Source: an uncultured Pelagibacteraceae bacterium
GTDB taxonomy: Bacteria > Pseudomonadota > Alphaproteobacteria > Pelagibacterales > AG-422-B15
Length of the DNA: 38,063 nucleotides
Direction of reading: 5' to 3'
Assembly: GCA_902619105.1 (NCBI GenBank)
Contig: CACNCV010000005.1
Span: 1-38,063, forward strand
Shown one piece after another: positions 28,903 through 35,565 of the stretch. Both the position numbers and the translations under genes were made by a program. Under the pieces are notes generated by a model. That model saw only the letters and a program-made list of their open reading frames with translations, did no database searches and had not been told where the DNA came from. Position 1 is the stretch's first letter; every line of letters begins with the position of its first letter.

Positions 28903-29433
28903 ATGATATTTCAAAAAAAAAATAATTACGTAGAAAAAATTTATCAGAATATTGTAAAAATATCGAGATCAAAATTCTTTTATATCGAATTAGATTTAGA
29001 GGATAGTTTTGAAACTAGATTTGATCTTATAATTTTCCATTCCTTCATAATATTCTACTTTTTTAAATCAAATAAAAATTCAAAATCTGAAATTTCTCAA
29101 AAGCTCTTTGATGTTATGTTCAGTGATTTTGAGAACAATCTACGTGAAATGGGATTTGGTGATATAGCAGTTAACAAGAAAATGAAATTATTTGTTAGAG
29201 CTTTTTACGGAAGATTGGCGCAATATAGTAAAAGTATTGAATTGATATTCGATAAAGAAGATAAAACGTTGCTTCATGAAACGATTTTAAATAATATTTA
29301 CAGAGGTAACACAACTAGTGAAGATAAAGTTAAGTGGTTTGTTGATTATATGTATAAAAATATCGTGAGATTTCAAAGTATTTCCGAAGATGAAAACTTA
29401 CGTAATAATTTTGAATTTACTAATATAAATTAA
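28903..29433 (+). CDS. Ubiquinol-cytochrome c chaperone family protein (CBP3/UQCC1-like)
   Basis: A 176-residue homologue of the mitochondrial bc1-complex assembly chaperone CBP3/UQCC1. Seen: LDLEDSFETRFDLIIFHSF around 46-64, FDVMFSDFENNLREMGFGD around 84-102, and MKLFVRAFYGRLAQY near 108-122, where the family reads FYGRxxxY. In alphaproteobacteria this gene sits between bamE and yceD/plsX. Here plsX follows after 6 bases, and no yceD (DUF177) gene lies between them. It probably helps cytochrome b maturation (family inference). Confidence 0.82.
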   Translation: MIFQKKNNYVEKIYQNIVKISRSKFFYIELDLEDSFETRFDLIIFHSFIIFYFFKSNKNSKSEISQKLFDVMFSDFENNLREMGFGDIAVNKKMKLFVRAFYGRLAQYSKSIELIFDKEDKTLLHETILNNIYRGNTTSEDKVKWFVDYMYKNIVRFQSISEDENLRNNFEFTNIN

Positions 29434-29439
29434 TCTATT

Positions 29440-30474
29440 TTGGATAAAATTTTTACATTATCTGTTGATATGTTAGGTAGTGAAACAAGTACCTTTGAAA
29501 TCCTAAAAGGACTAAACAATTCTCTTTTGAGAAATATAAATTTAAAGTTTTTATTATTTGGAAATAAAAAAACAATAACTGGGAATATAAGTAAATTTAA
29601 ATTATTGCAGGAATCAAGTGAAATTATAGATTGCGATACTTTTATTTCAATGGAAGATAAACCATCTGATGTTTTGAAATCAAAAGAGTCCTCAAGTATG
29701 TTTCGTGCAATCCAGTCTGTAAAAAATGGAATATCAGATTCTTTGATCTCATTTGGCAATACTGGCGCGTTAATGTCACTTTCTTTGTTAAATATAAAAA
29801 CATTACCCAAAATCAAGAGACCAGCAATTGCCTCTATCTGGCCGAACTTAAAAGGTGAGTCTATTGTTCTAGACTTGGGAGCAAATACTAAATCTAGCTC
29901 TCAATATTTGATTGATAATGCTATTTTAGGATCAAGTTTAGCATCTATTTTGTTTAAAATAGATAACCCGTCTATTGGTATTCTTAACTTAGGCAAAGAA
30001 GACATTAAAGGTAGCGACGATATAAAAGCAGCTTCAGACTATCTCAAGAAATTAACTCTTAATAATGTTTTAAATTATTTTGGCTATATTGAAGGTAATG
30101 ATATATCAATTGGCAAAACGAATGTTGTCGTTACTGACGGATTCACTGGAAACATTGCCTTAAAAACAGCCGAGGGAACCGCTAAATTATTTCAAAGTCA
30201 TCTTAAAGACGCATTCAAAAGCTCACTAATTTCAAAACTAGGATATTTTTTGGCCTCTATTCCACTAAAGTCTGTTAAAGAGAGACTTGACCCAAGAGTG
30301 CACAATTGCGGCATTTTTATGGGATTGAATTCACTTGTAATTAAATGTCATGGTCAATCTGAATATAGAGGTGTTTCTTATGCTACAGATATCATTTATT
30401 CATTATTAGTTAATGATGTTAATCAAAAAATTGAGAAATTTCTTGATAAAATTCATGAGAAAATAACAATTTGA
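29440..30474 (+). CDS. plsX: Phosphate acyltransferase PlsX
   Basis: Makes acyl-phosphate from acyl-ACP for PlsY in phospholipid synthesis. The 344 residues carry clear family blocks: FGNTGALMSLS at about 105-115, PAIASIWPN, IVLDLGANTKSS, ILNLGKEDIKGSDD, and VVVTDGFTGNIALKTAEG. The N-terminal motif is altered: the usual IAVDAMGGD appears as LSVDMLGSE. The start codon is TTG at 29440, 6 bases after the chaperone gene, with no Shine-Dalgarno. No ATG lies nearby in frame. The gene is followed directly by ihfA; fabH, the common next gene, is missing here. Confidence 0.93.
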   Translation: MDKIFTLSVDMLGSETSTFEILKGLNNSLLRNINLKFLLFGNKKTITGNISKFKLLQESSEIIDCDTFISMEDKPSDVLKSKESSSMFRAIQSVKNGISDSLISFGNTGALMSLSLLNIKTLPKIKRPAIASIWPNLKGESIVLDLGANTKSSSQYLIDNAILGSSLASILFKIDNPSIGILNLGKEDIKGSDDIKAASDYLKKLTLNNVLNYFGYIEGNDISIGKTNVVVTDGFTGNIALKTAEGTAKLFQSHLKDAFKSSLISKLGYFLASIPLKSVKERLDPRVHNCGIFMGLNSLVIKCHGQSEYRGVSYATDIIYSLLVNDVNQKIEKFLDKIHEKITI

Positions 30475-30498
30475 ATACTAAAAAAAATAATTAATTTA

Positions 30499-30526
30499 TT
30501 GTTATAACTAATTAATTTTATATAAT
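30499..30526 (+). promoter_or_regulatory. Probable promoter of ihfA
   Basis: TTGTTA (30499-30504) and a perfect TATAAT (30521-30526) are separated by 16 bases in the 61-base plsX-ihfA gap. Transcription would start near 30533, only about 3 bases before the ATG at 30536. No Shine-Dalgarno is visible, so the message may be leaderless. Confidence 0.5.
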
Positions 30527-30535
30527 TTTTTTAAT

Positions 30536-30853
30536 ATGGAAAAAACCACTACTAGATCTACACTAAGCGAAGCTGTGTTTAAAAATGTGGGACTATCTAG
30601 AAATGAGTCGGCAACACTAGTTGACTCGGTATTTGGAGAAATATTGAAAAGTCTCATAAATGGTGACGATGTGAAGATCTCATCATTTGGAACTTTCGTT
30701 GTCAGACAAAAAAAAGAAAGAATTGGAAGAAACCCGAAGACTGGACAAGAGGTACCAATCACAGCCAGAAGCGTTGTAACTTTCAGAGCCTCGAATGTGT
30801 TAAAATCAAAAGTTAATACAAAAAATAGAATGAAAGTTGGAGAATTAAGTTAA
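30536..30853 (+). CDS. ihfA: Integration host factor subunit alpha
   Basis: A DNA-bending HU/IHF-family protein. The 105 residues give [20 protein letters not shown] at the N-terminus, then [20 protein letters not shown] around 43-62 and [19 protein letters not shown] from 63. The beta-arm proline (in EVPITA) intercalates into DNA. The alpha subunit is inferred from the location next to plsX and merR, where alphaproteobacterial ihfA sits, and from the N-terminal pattern. It shares 1 base with merR (TAATG). Confidence 0.93.
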   Translation: MEKTTTRSTLSEAVFKNVGLSRNESATLVDSVFGEILKSLINGDDVKISSFGTFVVRQKKERIGRNPKTGQEVPITARSVVTFRASNVLKSKVNTKNRMKVGELS

Positions 30854-31281
30854 TGAATGTAAAATCACCTGAAGCATTTAGAACAATTAGTGAAGTTTCA
30901 AGAGATTTGTCCTTACCACAACATGTGTTGAGATTTTGGGAAACTAAATTCGCTCAGATAAAGCCAATCAAGAGAGGTGGGGGTAGAAGATATTATAGGC
31001 CTGAAGATGTAAAACTATTAAGAGGAATTAAGAGCTTATTGTATAATGATGGATATACAATACGTGGTGTCCAAAAAGTTATCAAAGAAAATGGCACAAG
31101 ACAGTTGTTAGATATAAATCAAAAAAATAAAGTCTTTACAGAAAATGAAAATAATAATAGTGAGTCTTTGAATCATAATAAAATTAATCACTATAGTTTA
31201 AGCGATACTAAAAGAAAAAAACTTATAAACGTTTTAGATGATTTAGTTCAGCTAAAAAGAAAATTGGATACAGATAAATAA
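30853..31281 (+). CDS. MerR-family transcriptional regulator
   Basis: A 142-residue regulator with a winged-helix MerR DNA-binding domain at about 9-80 ([49 protein letters not shown]). A short, asparagine-rich linker and a C-terminal helix follow ([19 protein letters not shown]), with no recognisable effector domain or metal-binding cysteines. The FWE motif and the position after ihfA identify the conserved but little-studied alphaproteobacterial ihfA-linked regulator. It shares 1 base with ihfA; rpmG follows after 3 bases. Confidence 0.88.
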   Translation: MNVKSPEAFRTISEVSRDLSLPQHVLRFWETKFAQIKPIKRGGGRRYYRPEDVKLLRGIKSLLYNDGYTIRGVQKVIKENGTRQLLDINQKNKVFTENENNNSESLNHNKINHYSLSDTKRKKLINVLDDLVQLKRKLDTDK

Positions 31282-31284
31282 ATA

Positions 31285-31476
31285 ATGGCAAAAAAATCAA
31301 CAGTTAAGGTTCGGCTTGTTCCAGAAGATAAAACTGATAGTAAATTTTATTACTATGCTAAAAAACCAACTGCAGGCCTTAAAGCCAAAGATAAATTAAG
31401 AATGAAGAAATATAATCCTGCAACTAAAAAGCACGAGTGGTTTGTTGAAAAAAAATTGCCACCACACAGTAAATAG
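31285..31476 (+). CDS. rpmG: 50S ribosomal protein L33
   Basis: A small basic protein of the large ribosomal subunit near the E site. The 63-residue sequence has KKSTVKVRLVPED at the N-terminus, then FYYYAKKP, LRMKKYNPATKKHEWFVEKK and a basic tail. No cysteines are present, so it is the zinc-independent (C-minus) type. It ends exactly where the convergent chorismate mutase ends, with no base between the two stop codons. Confidence 0.93.
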   Translation: MAKKSTVKVRLVPEDKTDSKFYYYAKKPTAGLKAKDKLRMKKYNPATKKHEWFVEKKLPPHSK

Positions 31477-31770
31477 CTACTTCTTAAAATTTTTCTTCTC
31501 AAAATTTATAAAATTTTGAATTATTGACATCCAAATATCACTAATAAGCTTTGGATTGGCCCCAAGCTTTTTTGAGTGGCTTGCAACTTTTTTTTTAATT
31601 TGATTTATTCTTTTTCTATCAATAATTTCTGATTTTCTAGTTTTCAGATCAAGAGCCTTACTTACCAACCTAGATCTTTTAATCATTAGAGGTAGTATTT
31701 TAGAGTCAACTTTATCAATCTGTTTTCTAATTTCTCTCATTTTTAATGAGTTATTTTTTCTTTTTATCAT
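31477..31770 (-). CDS. Chorismate mutase (AroQ type)
   Basis: Rearranges chorismate to prephenate in phenylalanine/tyrosine synthesis. The 97-residue all-helical protein has the AroQ pattern: MREIRKQIDKVDSKILPLM around 11-29, an arginine-containing KRSRLVSKALDLK helix, DRKRINQIKKK around 52-62, and a final helix with the glutamine of SIIQNFINFEKK. It is a stand-alone domain with no prephenate dehydratase fused. It starts within the stop of the upstream DUF2842 gene (ATGA), so the two are probably co-transcribed. Confidence 0.85.
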   Translation of the reverse strand: MIKRKNNSLKMREIRKQIDKVDSKILPLMIKRSRLVSKALDLKTRKSEIIDRKRINQIKKKVASHSKKLGANPKLISDIWMSIIQNFINFEKKNFKK

Positions 31771-31961
31771 CTTTTTTTAAAGGGTCTTAAAATATACATA
31801 GAAGGAAAAACCCATATAATACCTAATACAAAATAAATGATAAATTCTAATAGCCAATTATTAAAGTTGATTTTAACTAAAAAAGCCATAACTAATAAAC
31901 AGTATAAAAACATCATTAATATAAATAAAACAATACTGAGTAATTTTTTTGTTTTTAACAT
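31767..31961 (-). CDS. DUF2842 family small membrane protein
   Basis: A 64-residue protein with two hydrophobic segments (about 8-28 and 35-53) ending GIIWVFPSMYILRPFKKR. The tryptophan-proline signature before the basic end matches DUF2842, a family found in alphaproteobacteria with no known function. Overlap with the chorismate mutase gene (ATGA) and a start codon 18 bases from the divergent ctaA are the only context clues. Assignment is by pattern recognition. Confidence 0.7.
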   Translation of the reverse strand: MLKTKKLLSIVLFILMMFLYCLLVMAFLVKINFNNWLLEFIIYFVLGIIWVFPSMYILRPFKKR

Positions 31962-31979
31962 ATTAAATATTTAATAATT

Positions 31980-33035
31980 ATGACAATGAAAATCAATATA
32001 TTTTCGATTTGGTTATTATCTCTAACATTATCTATTTGTGTGATAATACTTATTGGTGGATATACTAGAATATCTGACTCGGGTCTATCAATTACGGAAT
32101 GGCTGCCAATTTCTGGAGTAATGTATCCTCTCAATGAAATACAATGGCAAATAGAGTTTAGTAAATATCAGAAAATTGACGAATTCATGCTTGTAAATAG
32201 TACAATGACACTAAATGAATTTAAATTTATATATTTTTGGGAATGGTTTCATAGATTCTTTGCGCGATTAATAGGGCTATTATACTTAGCTCCGTTAATA
32301 TATTTACTTATAAAGAAAAAAATCCAAAATTATTATTTTATAAGAATATTTTTAATCGGTTTTTTATTAGGCGTTCAGGCTGTAATTGGTTGGTATATGG
32401 TACAAAGTGGTCTGATCGGAAGAGTTGATGTAAGTCAATATCGTTTAGCGATGCATCTAACCATGGCTTTTATTATTTTAGGAATTACATTTCAAACACT
32501 TTTAGAAGTTAACATAAAACATATTAATTATAAGACAGACTCTTATAAAACTTATAATGAGTACTTATTCCTAATATTATTATTATTTATTTTTCTGCAA
32601 ATTGCCTATGGCGCTTTTGTCTCTGGTACACATTCAGGACTATTGTTTAATACTTGGCCTACCTATAATGGCGATATTTTTCCTCTAATCGAAAATAATA
32701 GTATTAGAGGAATTATTAATTTTTTTGAAAAAGGAGAATACATAATATTTATCCACCGAACTTTTGCTTTATTTATTTTACTGTTTGTTATTTACATCAA
32801 TTATGATTTTTATAAAAAAAATAATGATATTAAAAAAAATTATTTATTATTAATATTTAATTTTACTTTTATCTTACAGATTTTGCTTGGCGTACTAATG
32901 ACTTTTCAGAATATTCCTTGGTATCTAGCACTTGCTCACCAAGGGAATGCTATTATTTTGTTTCTTGTGACAATATCGATGTGGATGTTAAGCAAAAAGT
33001 CTCCTCAAAGCAACTATGCCCGAAGAGACTATTAA
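31980..33035 (+). CDS. ctaA: Heme A synthase (COX15/CtaA)
   Basis: Converts heme O to heme A for cytochrome aa3-type oxidase. The 351-residue protein has about eight membrane helices and the signature GGYTRISDSGLSITEWLPI at 26-44. Conserved heme-binding histidines are visible: H91 (EWFHRFFARL), H159 (LAMHLTMA), H259 (FIHRTFALF) and H320 (LALAHQGNA). This is the type-2 form with no disulfide cysteine pair in the first loop. The gene is convergent with metY with 7 bases between stops. It points to an aerobic organism with a heme-A oxidase. Confidence 0.96.
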   Translation: MTMKINIFSIWLLSLTLSICVIILIGGYTRISDSGLSITEWLPISGVMYPLNEIQWQIEFSKYQKIDEFMLVNSTMTLNEFKFIYFWEWFHRFFARLIGLLYLAPLIYLLIKKKIQNYYFIRIFLIGFLLGVQAVIGWYMVQSGLIGRVDVSQYRLAMHLTMAFIILGITFQTLLEVNIKHINYKTDSYKTYNEYLFLILLLFIFLQIAYGAFVSGTHSGLLFNTWPTYNGDIFPLIENNSIRGIINFFEKGEYIIFIHRTFALFILLFVIYINYDFYKKNNDIKKNYLLLIFNFTFILQILLGVLMTFQNIPWYLALAHQGNAIILFLVTISMWMLSKKSPQSNYARRDY

Positions 33036-33042
33036 ATAAAAT

Positions 33043-34356
33043 CTATGCTGCATCAAGAGCATTTTTGAGGTCTTCGATAATGTCATCAATATGTTCTATG
33101 CCTATTGACAACCTCACATAACTTGGATTTACACCAGCTGACTCCATATCTTCATCTGATAATTGGGAGTGAGTTGTGGAAGCTGGATGTATCGCCAAAC
33201 TTCTTGCATCACCAATGTTGGCAACATGATAAAACATATTCAGGTTATTTATGAACTTTTCACCACTCGCCTTACCTCCTTTGAGTTCTATGCCACATAG
33301 TGCGCCGTGACCTCCTTTGAGATATTTGTTAGCTCTTTCGCCTGCTTCTCCCTCATCAAGACCGGCATATATAACTCGTGAAACCTTATTATGGCTTGAG
33401 AGATACTCCGCAACCTTTGCAGCATTGGAACAGTGTTTTTCCATCCTTAAAGATACAGTTTCTAAACCTTGAATTATTTGAAAGGCACTTTGAGGAGGAA
33501 GAGCGGGACCTAAGTCTCTTAGCCCAACAAATCTGGCTCTTACAATATAAGCAATAGGACCAACAGCTTTAGCAAATTCAGTCCATATCATACCGTGATA
33601 ACTTGGATCAGGATTATTAAGCATAGGTTGTCTCTTAGGGTCTTTTGCCCAATCAAATTTACCACTATCAACAATGATTCCACCAATTGTTGTACCATGA
33701 CCACCTATGAATTTTGTAAGTGAATGCACAACAATAGTTGCGCCATGTTCAATTGGCTTACAAATAACTGGCGCTGCAGTATTATCGACAATGAGAGGAA
33801 TATTATATTCATCCCCAATATCCGCAACTTCTCTAATTGGAAAGACTTTTAGTTTAGGATTAGGTAAAGTTTCAGCATAATAAGCACGAGTATTATCATC
33901 TGTCATTTTTCTAAAACTTTCAGGATCTGTTGGGTCTGCAAATCTGACTTCTATTCCTAAATCCTTCATCGTATTGGCAAATAAATTCCATGTTCCACCA
34001 TATAAATCTGTAGAACTCACTATATTATCTCCCGACTTTACCAAGTTTTGAATACTCAGCATTGAAGCTGATTGACCAGAGCTTACACATAGAGCACCCA
34101 CGCCACCTTCCATTGCAGCGACTCTTTTTTCGAGAACATCAACTGTAGGGTTCATTATTCTTGTATAAATATTACCAAAATCTTTAGCTCCAAATAAGTT
34201 AGCTGCATGTTCAGTGTTATGAAACTGATATGAAGTTGTTTGATAAATTGGAACAGCTACTGACGTTGTAGAAGGGTCACTTCTGTAATCACCTCCATGT
34301 AATGCAATTGTTTCAGGGTTTACAGAATCTGCTGGATTAAATTTATTTTTTGCCAT
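33043..34356 (-). CDS. metY: O-acetylhomoserine sulfhydrylase
   Basis: PLP enzyme that makes homocysteine from O-acetylhomoserine and sulfide, the direct-sulfhydrylation route to methionine. The 437-residue length (over 420) and the sequence pattern favour MetY over MetB/MetZ. Seen: RIMNPTVDVLEKRVAAMEGG at about 66-85, the PLP lysine K215 in VVHSLTKFIGGHG, and SSGQSASML near 92-100. AGAGG (34364-34368, minus strand) is a good Shine-Dalgarno, 7 bases before the ATG. The gene has the window's only long leader, with an apparent SAM-type switch and a terminator, so it is probably repressed by the end product of its pathway. hom, 2.4 kb away, supplies the homoserine branch. Confidence 0.94.
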   Translation of the reverse strand: MAKNKFNPADSVNPETIALHGGDYRSDPSTTSVAVPIYQTTSYQFHNTEHAANLFGAKDFGNIYTRIMNPTVDVLEKRVAAMEGGVGALCVSSGQSASMLSIQNLVKSGDNIVSSTDLYGGTWNLFANTMKDLGIEVRFADPTDPESFRKMTDDNTRAYYAETLPNPKLKVFPIREVADIGDEYNIPLIVDNTAAPVICKPIEHGATIVVHSLTKFIGGHGTTIGGIIVDSGKFDWAKDPKRQPMLNNPDPSYHGMIWTEFAKAVGPIAYIVRARFVGLRDLGPALPPQSAFQIIQGLETVSLRMEKHCSNAAKVAEYLSSHNKVSRVIYAGLDEGEAGERANKYLKGGHGALCGIELKGGKASGEKFINNLNMFYHVANIGDARSLAIHPASTTHSQLSDEDMESAGVNPSYVRLSIGIEHIDDIIEDLKNALDAA

Positions 34357-34381
34357 TTTTTTACCTCTATTTATATTTTCT

Positions 34382-34480
34382 TCGAGTTTTACAGCAAATA
34401 AAAAAACCGCATCATAATACTATGTGCGGCTGATGGCTTAGCTGTATAAGTCCGCAAGCTGTATTAAACTCGACAATATA
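34382..34480 (-). ncRNA. Candidate SAM-responsive riboswitch in the metY leader (SAM-II/SAM-V-like, divergent)
   Basis: Read on the minus strand, the leader has a core GUUUAAUACAGCUUGC (34469-34454), a short GGAC, then UUAUACAGCUAAG (34448-34436). The UUUAA, UUGC and GCUAA blocks occur in the same order and with similar spacing as in the SAM-II aptamer and its SAM-V relative, where the first loop forms a pseudoknot with the GCUAA strand. UUGC and GC of GCUAA can pair here. The outer P1 helix is weak (about GUC/GAC), so class membership is uncertain. A terminator and a competing antiterminator follow. An additional 14-bp stem (34382-34395 with 34458-34473) encloses the switch. Ligand is inferred from metY and from the core pattern. 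Confidence 0.55.
34400..34429 (-). terminator. Intrinsic terminator in the metY leader
   Basis: On the minus strand CCGCA-CAUA-guau-UAUG-a-UGCGG forms a 9-bp hairpin with one bulged A (forward 34407-34429), followed by seven U residues (forward 34400-34406). The same CCGCA (34425-34429) can instead pair with UGCGG at 34452-34456, giving an antiterminator. Position between promoter and start codon makes it an attenuator. Confidence 0.8.
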
Positions 34481-34527
34481 TTGAATAACACTCTATGACT
34501 TATGTAAAGCGTAATAATTATAAATGT

Positions 34528-34556
34528 ATTATAATACCATTAGTTAAATATATGAA
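34528..34556 (-). promoter_or_regulatory. Probable metY promoter
   Basis: On the minus strand TTCATA (forward 34551-34556) and a perfect TATAAT (forward 34528-34533) are 17 bases apart. A start near 34521 would give a leader of about 165 bases containing the whole switch. The -10 lies in the palindrome ATTATAAT (34528-34535), which also reads TATAAT forward, but no forward -35 is visible. Confidence 0.5.
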
Positions 34557-34578
34557 TTTATTATATAAATATATGTTG

Positions 34579-34607
34579 TTGACATATTTTACTGTATTCT
34601 TTAATAA
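34579..34607 (+). promoter_or_regulatory. Probable promoter of rplM-rpsI
   Basis: A perfect TTGACA (34579-34584) is followed after 17 bases by TAATAA (34602-34607). The predicted start, about 34613-34616, falls on or within 3 bases of the rplM ATG (34616), and no Shine-Dalgarno is present. The remainder of the 259-base metY-rplM interval is AT-rich with nothing else recognised. Confidence 0.55.
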
Positions 34608-34615
34608 ACATCAGC

Positions 34616-35080
34616 ATGACTACATCCAAGATACTAAAGCAAACTGCGTCTTTAAGAAAAGAGGACATAAAGAAAGACTGGCTATTAATCGATGCAAAAG
34701 ACATAGTCTTGGGCAGATTAGCTACAAATGTCTCAAATATTTTAAGAGGTAAGCATAAACCAACATACACTCCACATGTGGATTGTGGAGATAATGTAGT
34801 TATTATTAATGCTGAAAAAATTAAGCTCACAGGCAAAAAACTCGACGACAAAAATTATTATAGGCACACTGGATATCCTGGGGGAATTAAAAGTATCAAT
34901 GCTAGAAAAATATTAGAAGGAAAATTCCCAGACCGATTAGTTAGACTGGCCGTTAAACGAATGATCCCTAAAGGACCACTTGGAAGAAAGCAACTGTCAA
35001 ATATGAAGGTATACATAGGTGACAAACATCCGCACGAGGCTCAAAATCCTAAAACATATAACATAAAGGATGTAGTTTAA
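34616..35080 (+). CDS. rplM: 50S ribosomal protein L13
   Basis: An early-assembly protein of the large ribosomal subunit. The 154 residues show [20 protein letters not shown] near 32-51, [30 protein letters not shown] and [13 protein letters not shown], all family blocks. The N-terminus carries about seven more residues than usual alphaproteobacterial L13, but no later start fits. The stop is followed directly by the rpsI ATG. The strong promoter ends almost at the start codon, so the message is probably leaderless. Confidence 0.97.
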   Translation: MTTSKILKQTASLRKEDIKKDWLLIDAKDIVLGRLATNVSNILRGKHKPTYTPHVDCGDNVVIINAEKIKLTGKKLDDKNYYRHTGYPGGIKSINARKILEGKFPDRLVRLAVKRMIPKGPLGRKQLSNMKVYIGDKHPHEAQNPKTYNIKDVV

Positions 35081-35527
35081 ATGAATGAAACGATGAATAA
35101 TAATTCTGAGGAAAATTCAGCAAAACCAGTATTGGATAATCTAGGAAGATCGTATGCTACCGGAAAAAGAAAGAATGCTGTCGCAAGAGTCTGGATAAAA
35201 GATGGTTCTGGAAAAATATTAATCAATGGTAAGGATGTTGATAAATACTTTTTAAGACCTGTACTAAATATGCTAGTTAATCAGCCACTTGAATTAACAA
35301 ATAAAAAAATGAATGTTGACACAACAGTTACAGTTAGTGGTGGTGGAATGTCTGGTCAGGCTGGTGCTGTCAGACATGGAATTTCAAAAGCTCTAACTTT
35401 GCTAGATCCAAACTTAAGACCAATCCTTAAAACTGAAGGATTACTTACGAGAGACTCTCGAATTGTTGAAAGAAAAAAATATGGTAGACGTAAAGCACGT
35501 AGACGTTTCCAATTCTCAAAAAGATAA
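35081..35527 (+). CDS. rpsI: 30S ribosomal protein S9
   Basis: A small-subunit ribosomal protein whose C-terminal tail reaches the P-site tRNA. The 148-residue sequence has an acidic/asparagine-rich N-terminal extension of about 20 residues ([15 protein letters not shown]), then [38 protein letters not shown] and [18 protein letters not shown], ending FQFSKR, the conserved tail. It starts directly after the rplM stop; the L13-S9 pair is universal. A 38-base gap without a recognisable terminator separates it from argC. Confidence 0.98.
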   Translation: MNETMNNNSEENSAKPVLDNLGRSYATGKRKNAVARVWIKDGSGKILINGKDVDKYFLRPVLNMLVNQPLELTNKKMNVDTTVTVSGGGMSGQAGAVRHGISKALTLLDPNLRPILKTEGLLTRDSRIVERKKYGRRKARRRFQFSKR

Positions 35528-35565
35528 TTTTTTTCAAACTTCTATTTTAAACTTAAAAATTAATT

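Noticed and set aside
34357-34530. SAM-I (S-box) riboswitch in the metY leader
   Set aside because: The CUUAUCAAGAG-type P1/P2 signature and the four-way junction are absent.
34495-34752. 85-residue open frame across the start of rplM
   Set aside because: It is out of frame with L13, whose conserved sequence occupies the region, and its upstream half is AT-rich noncoding DNA with a promoter.
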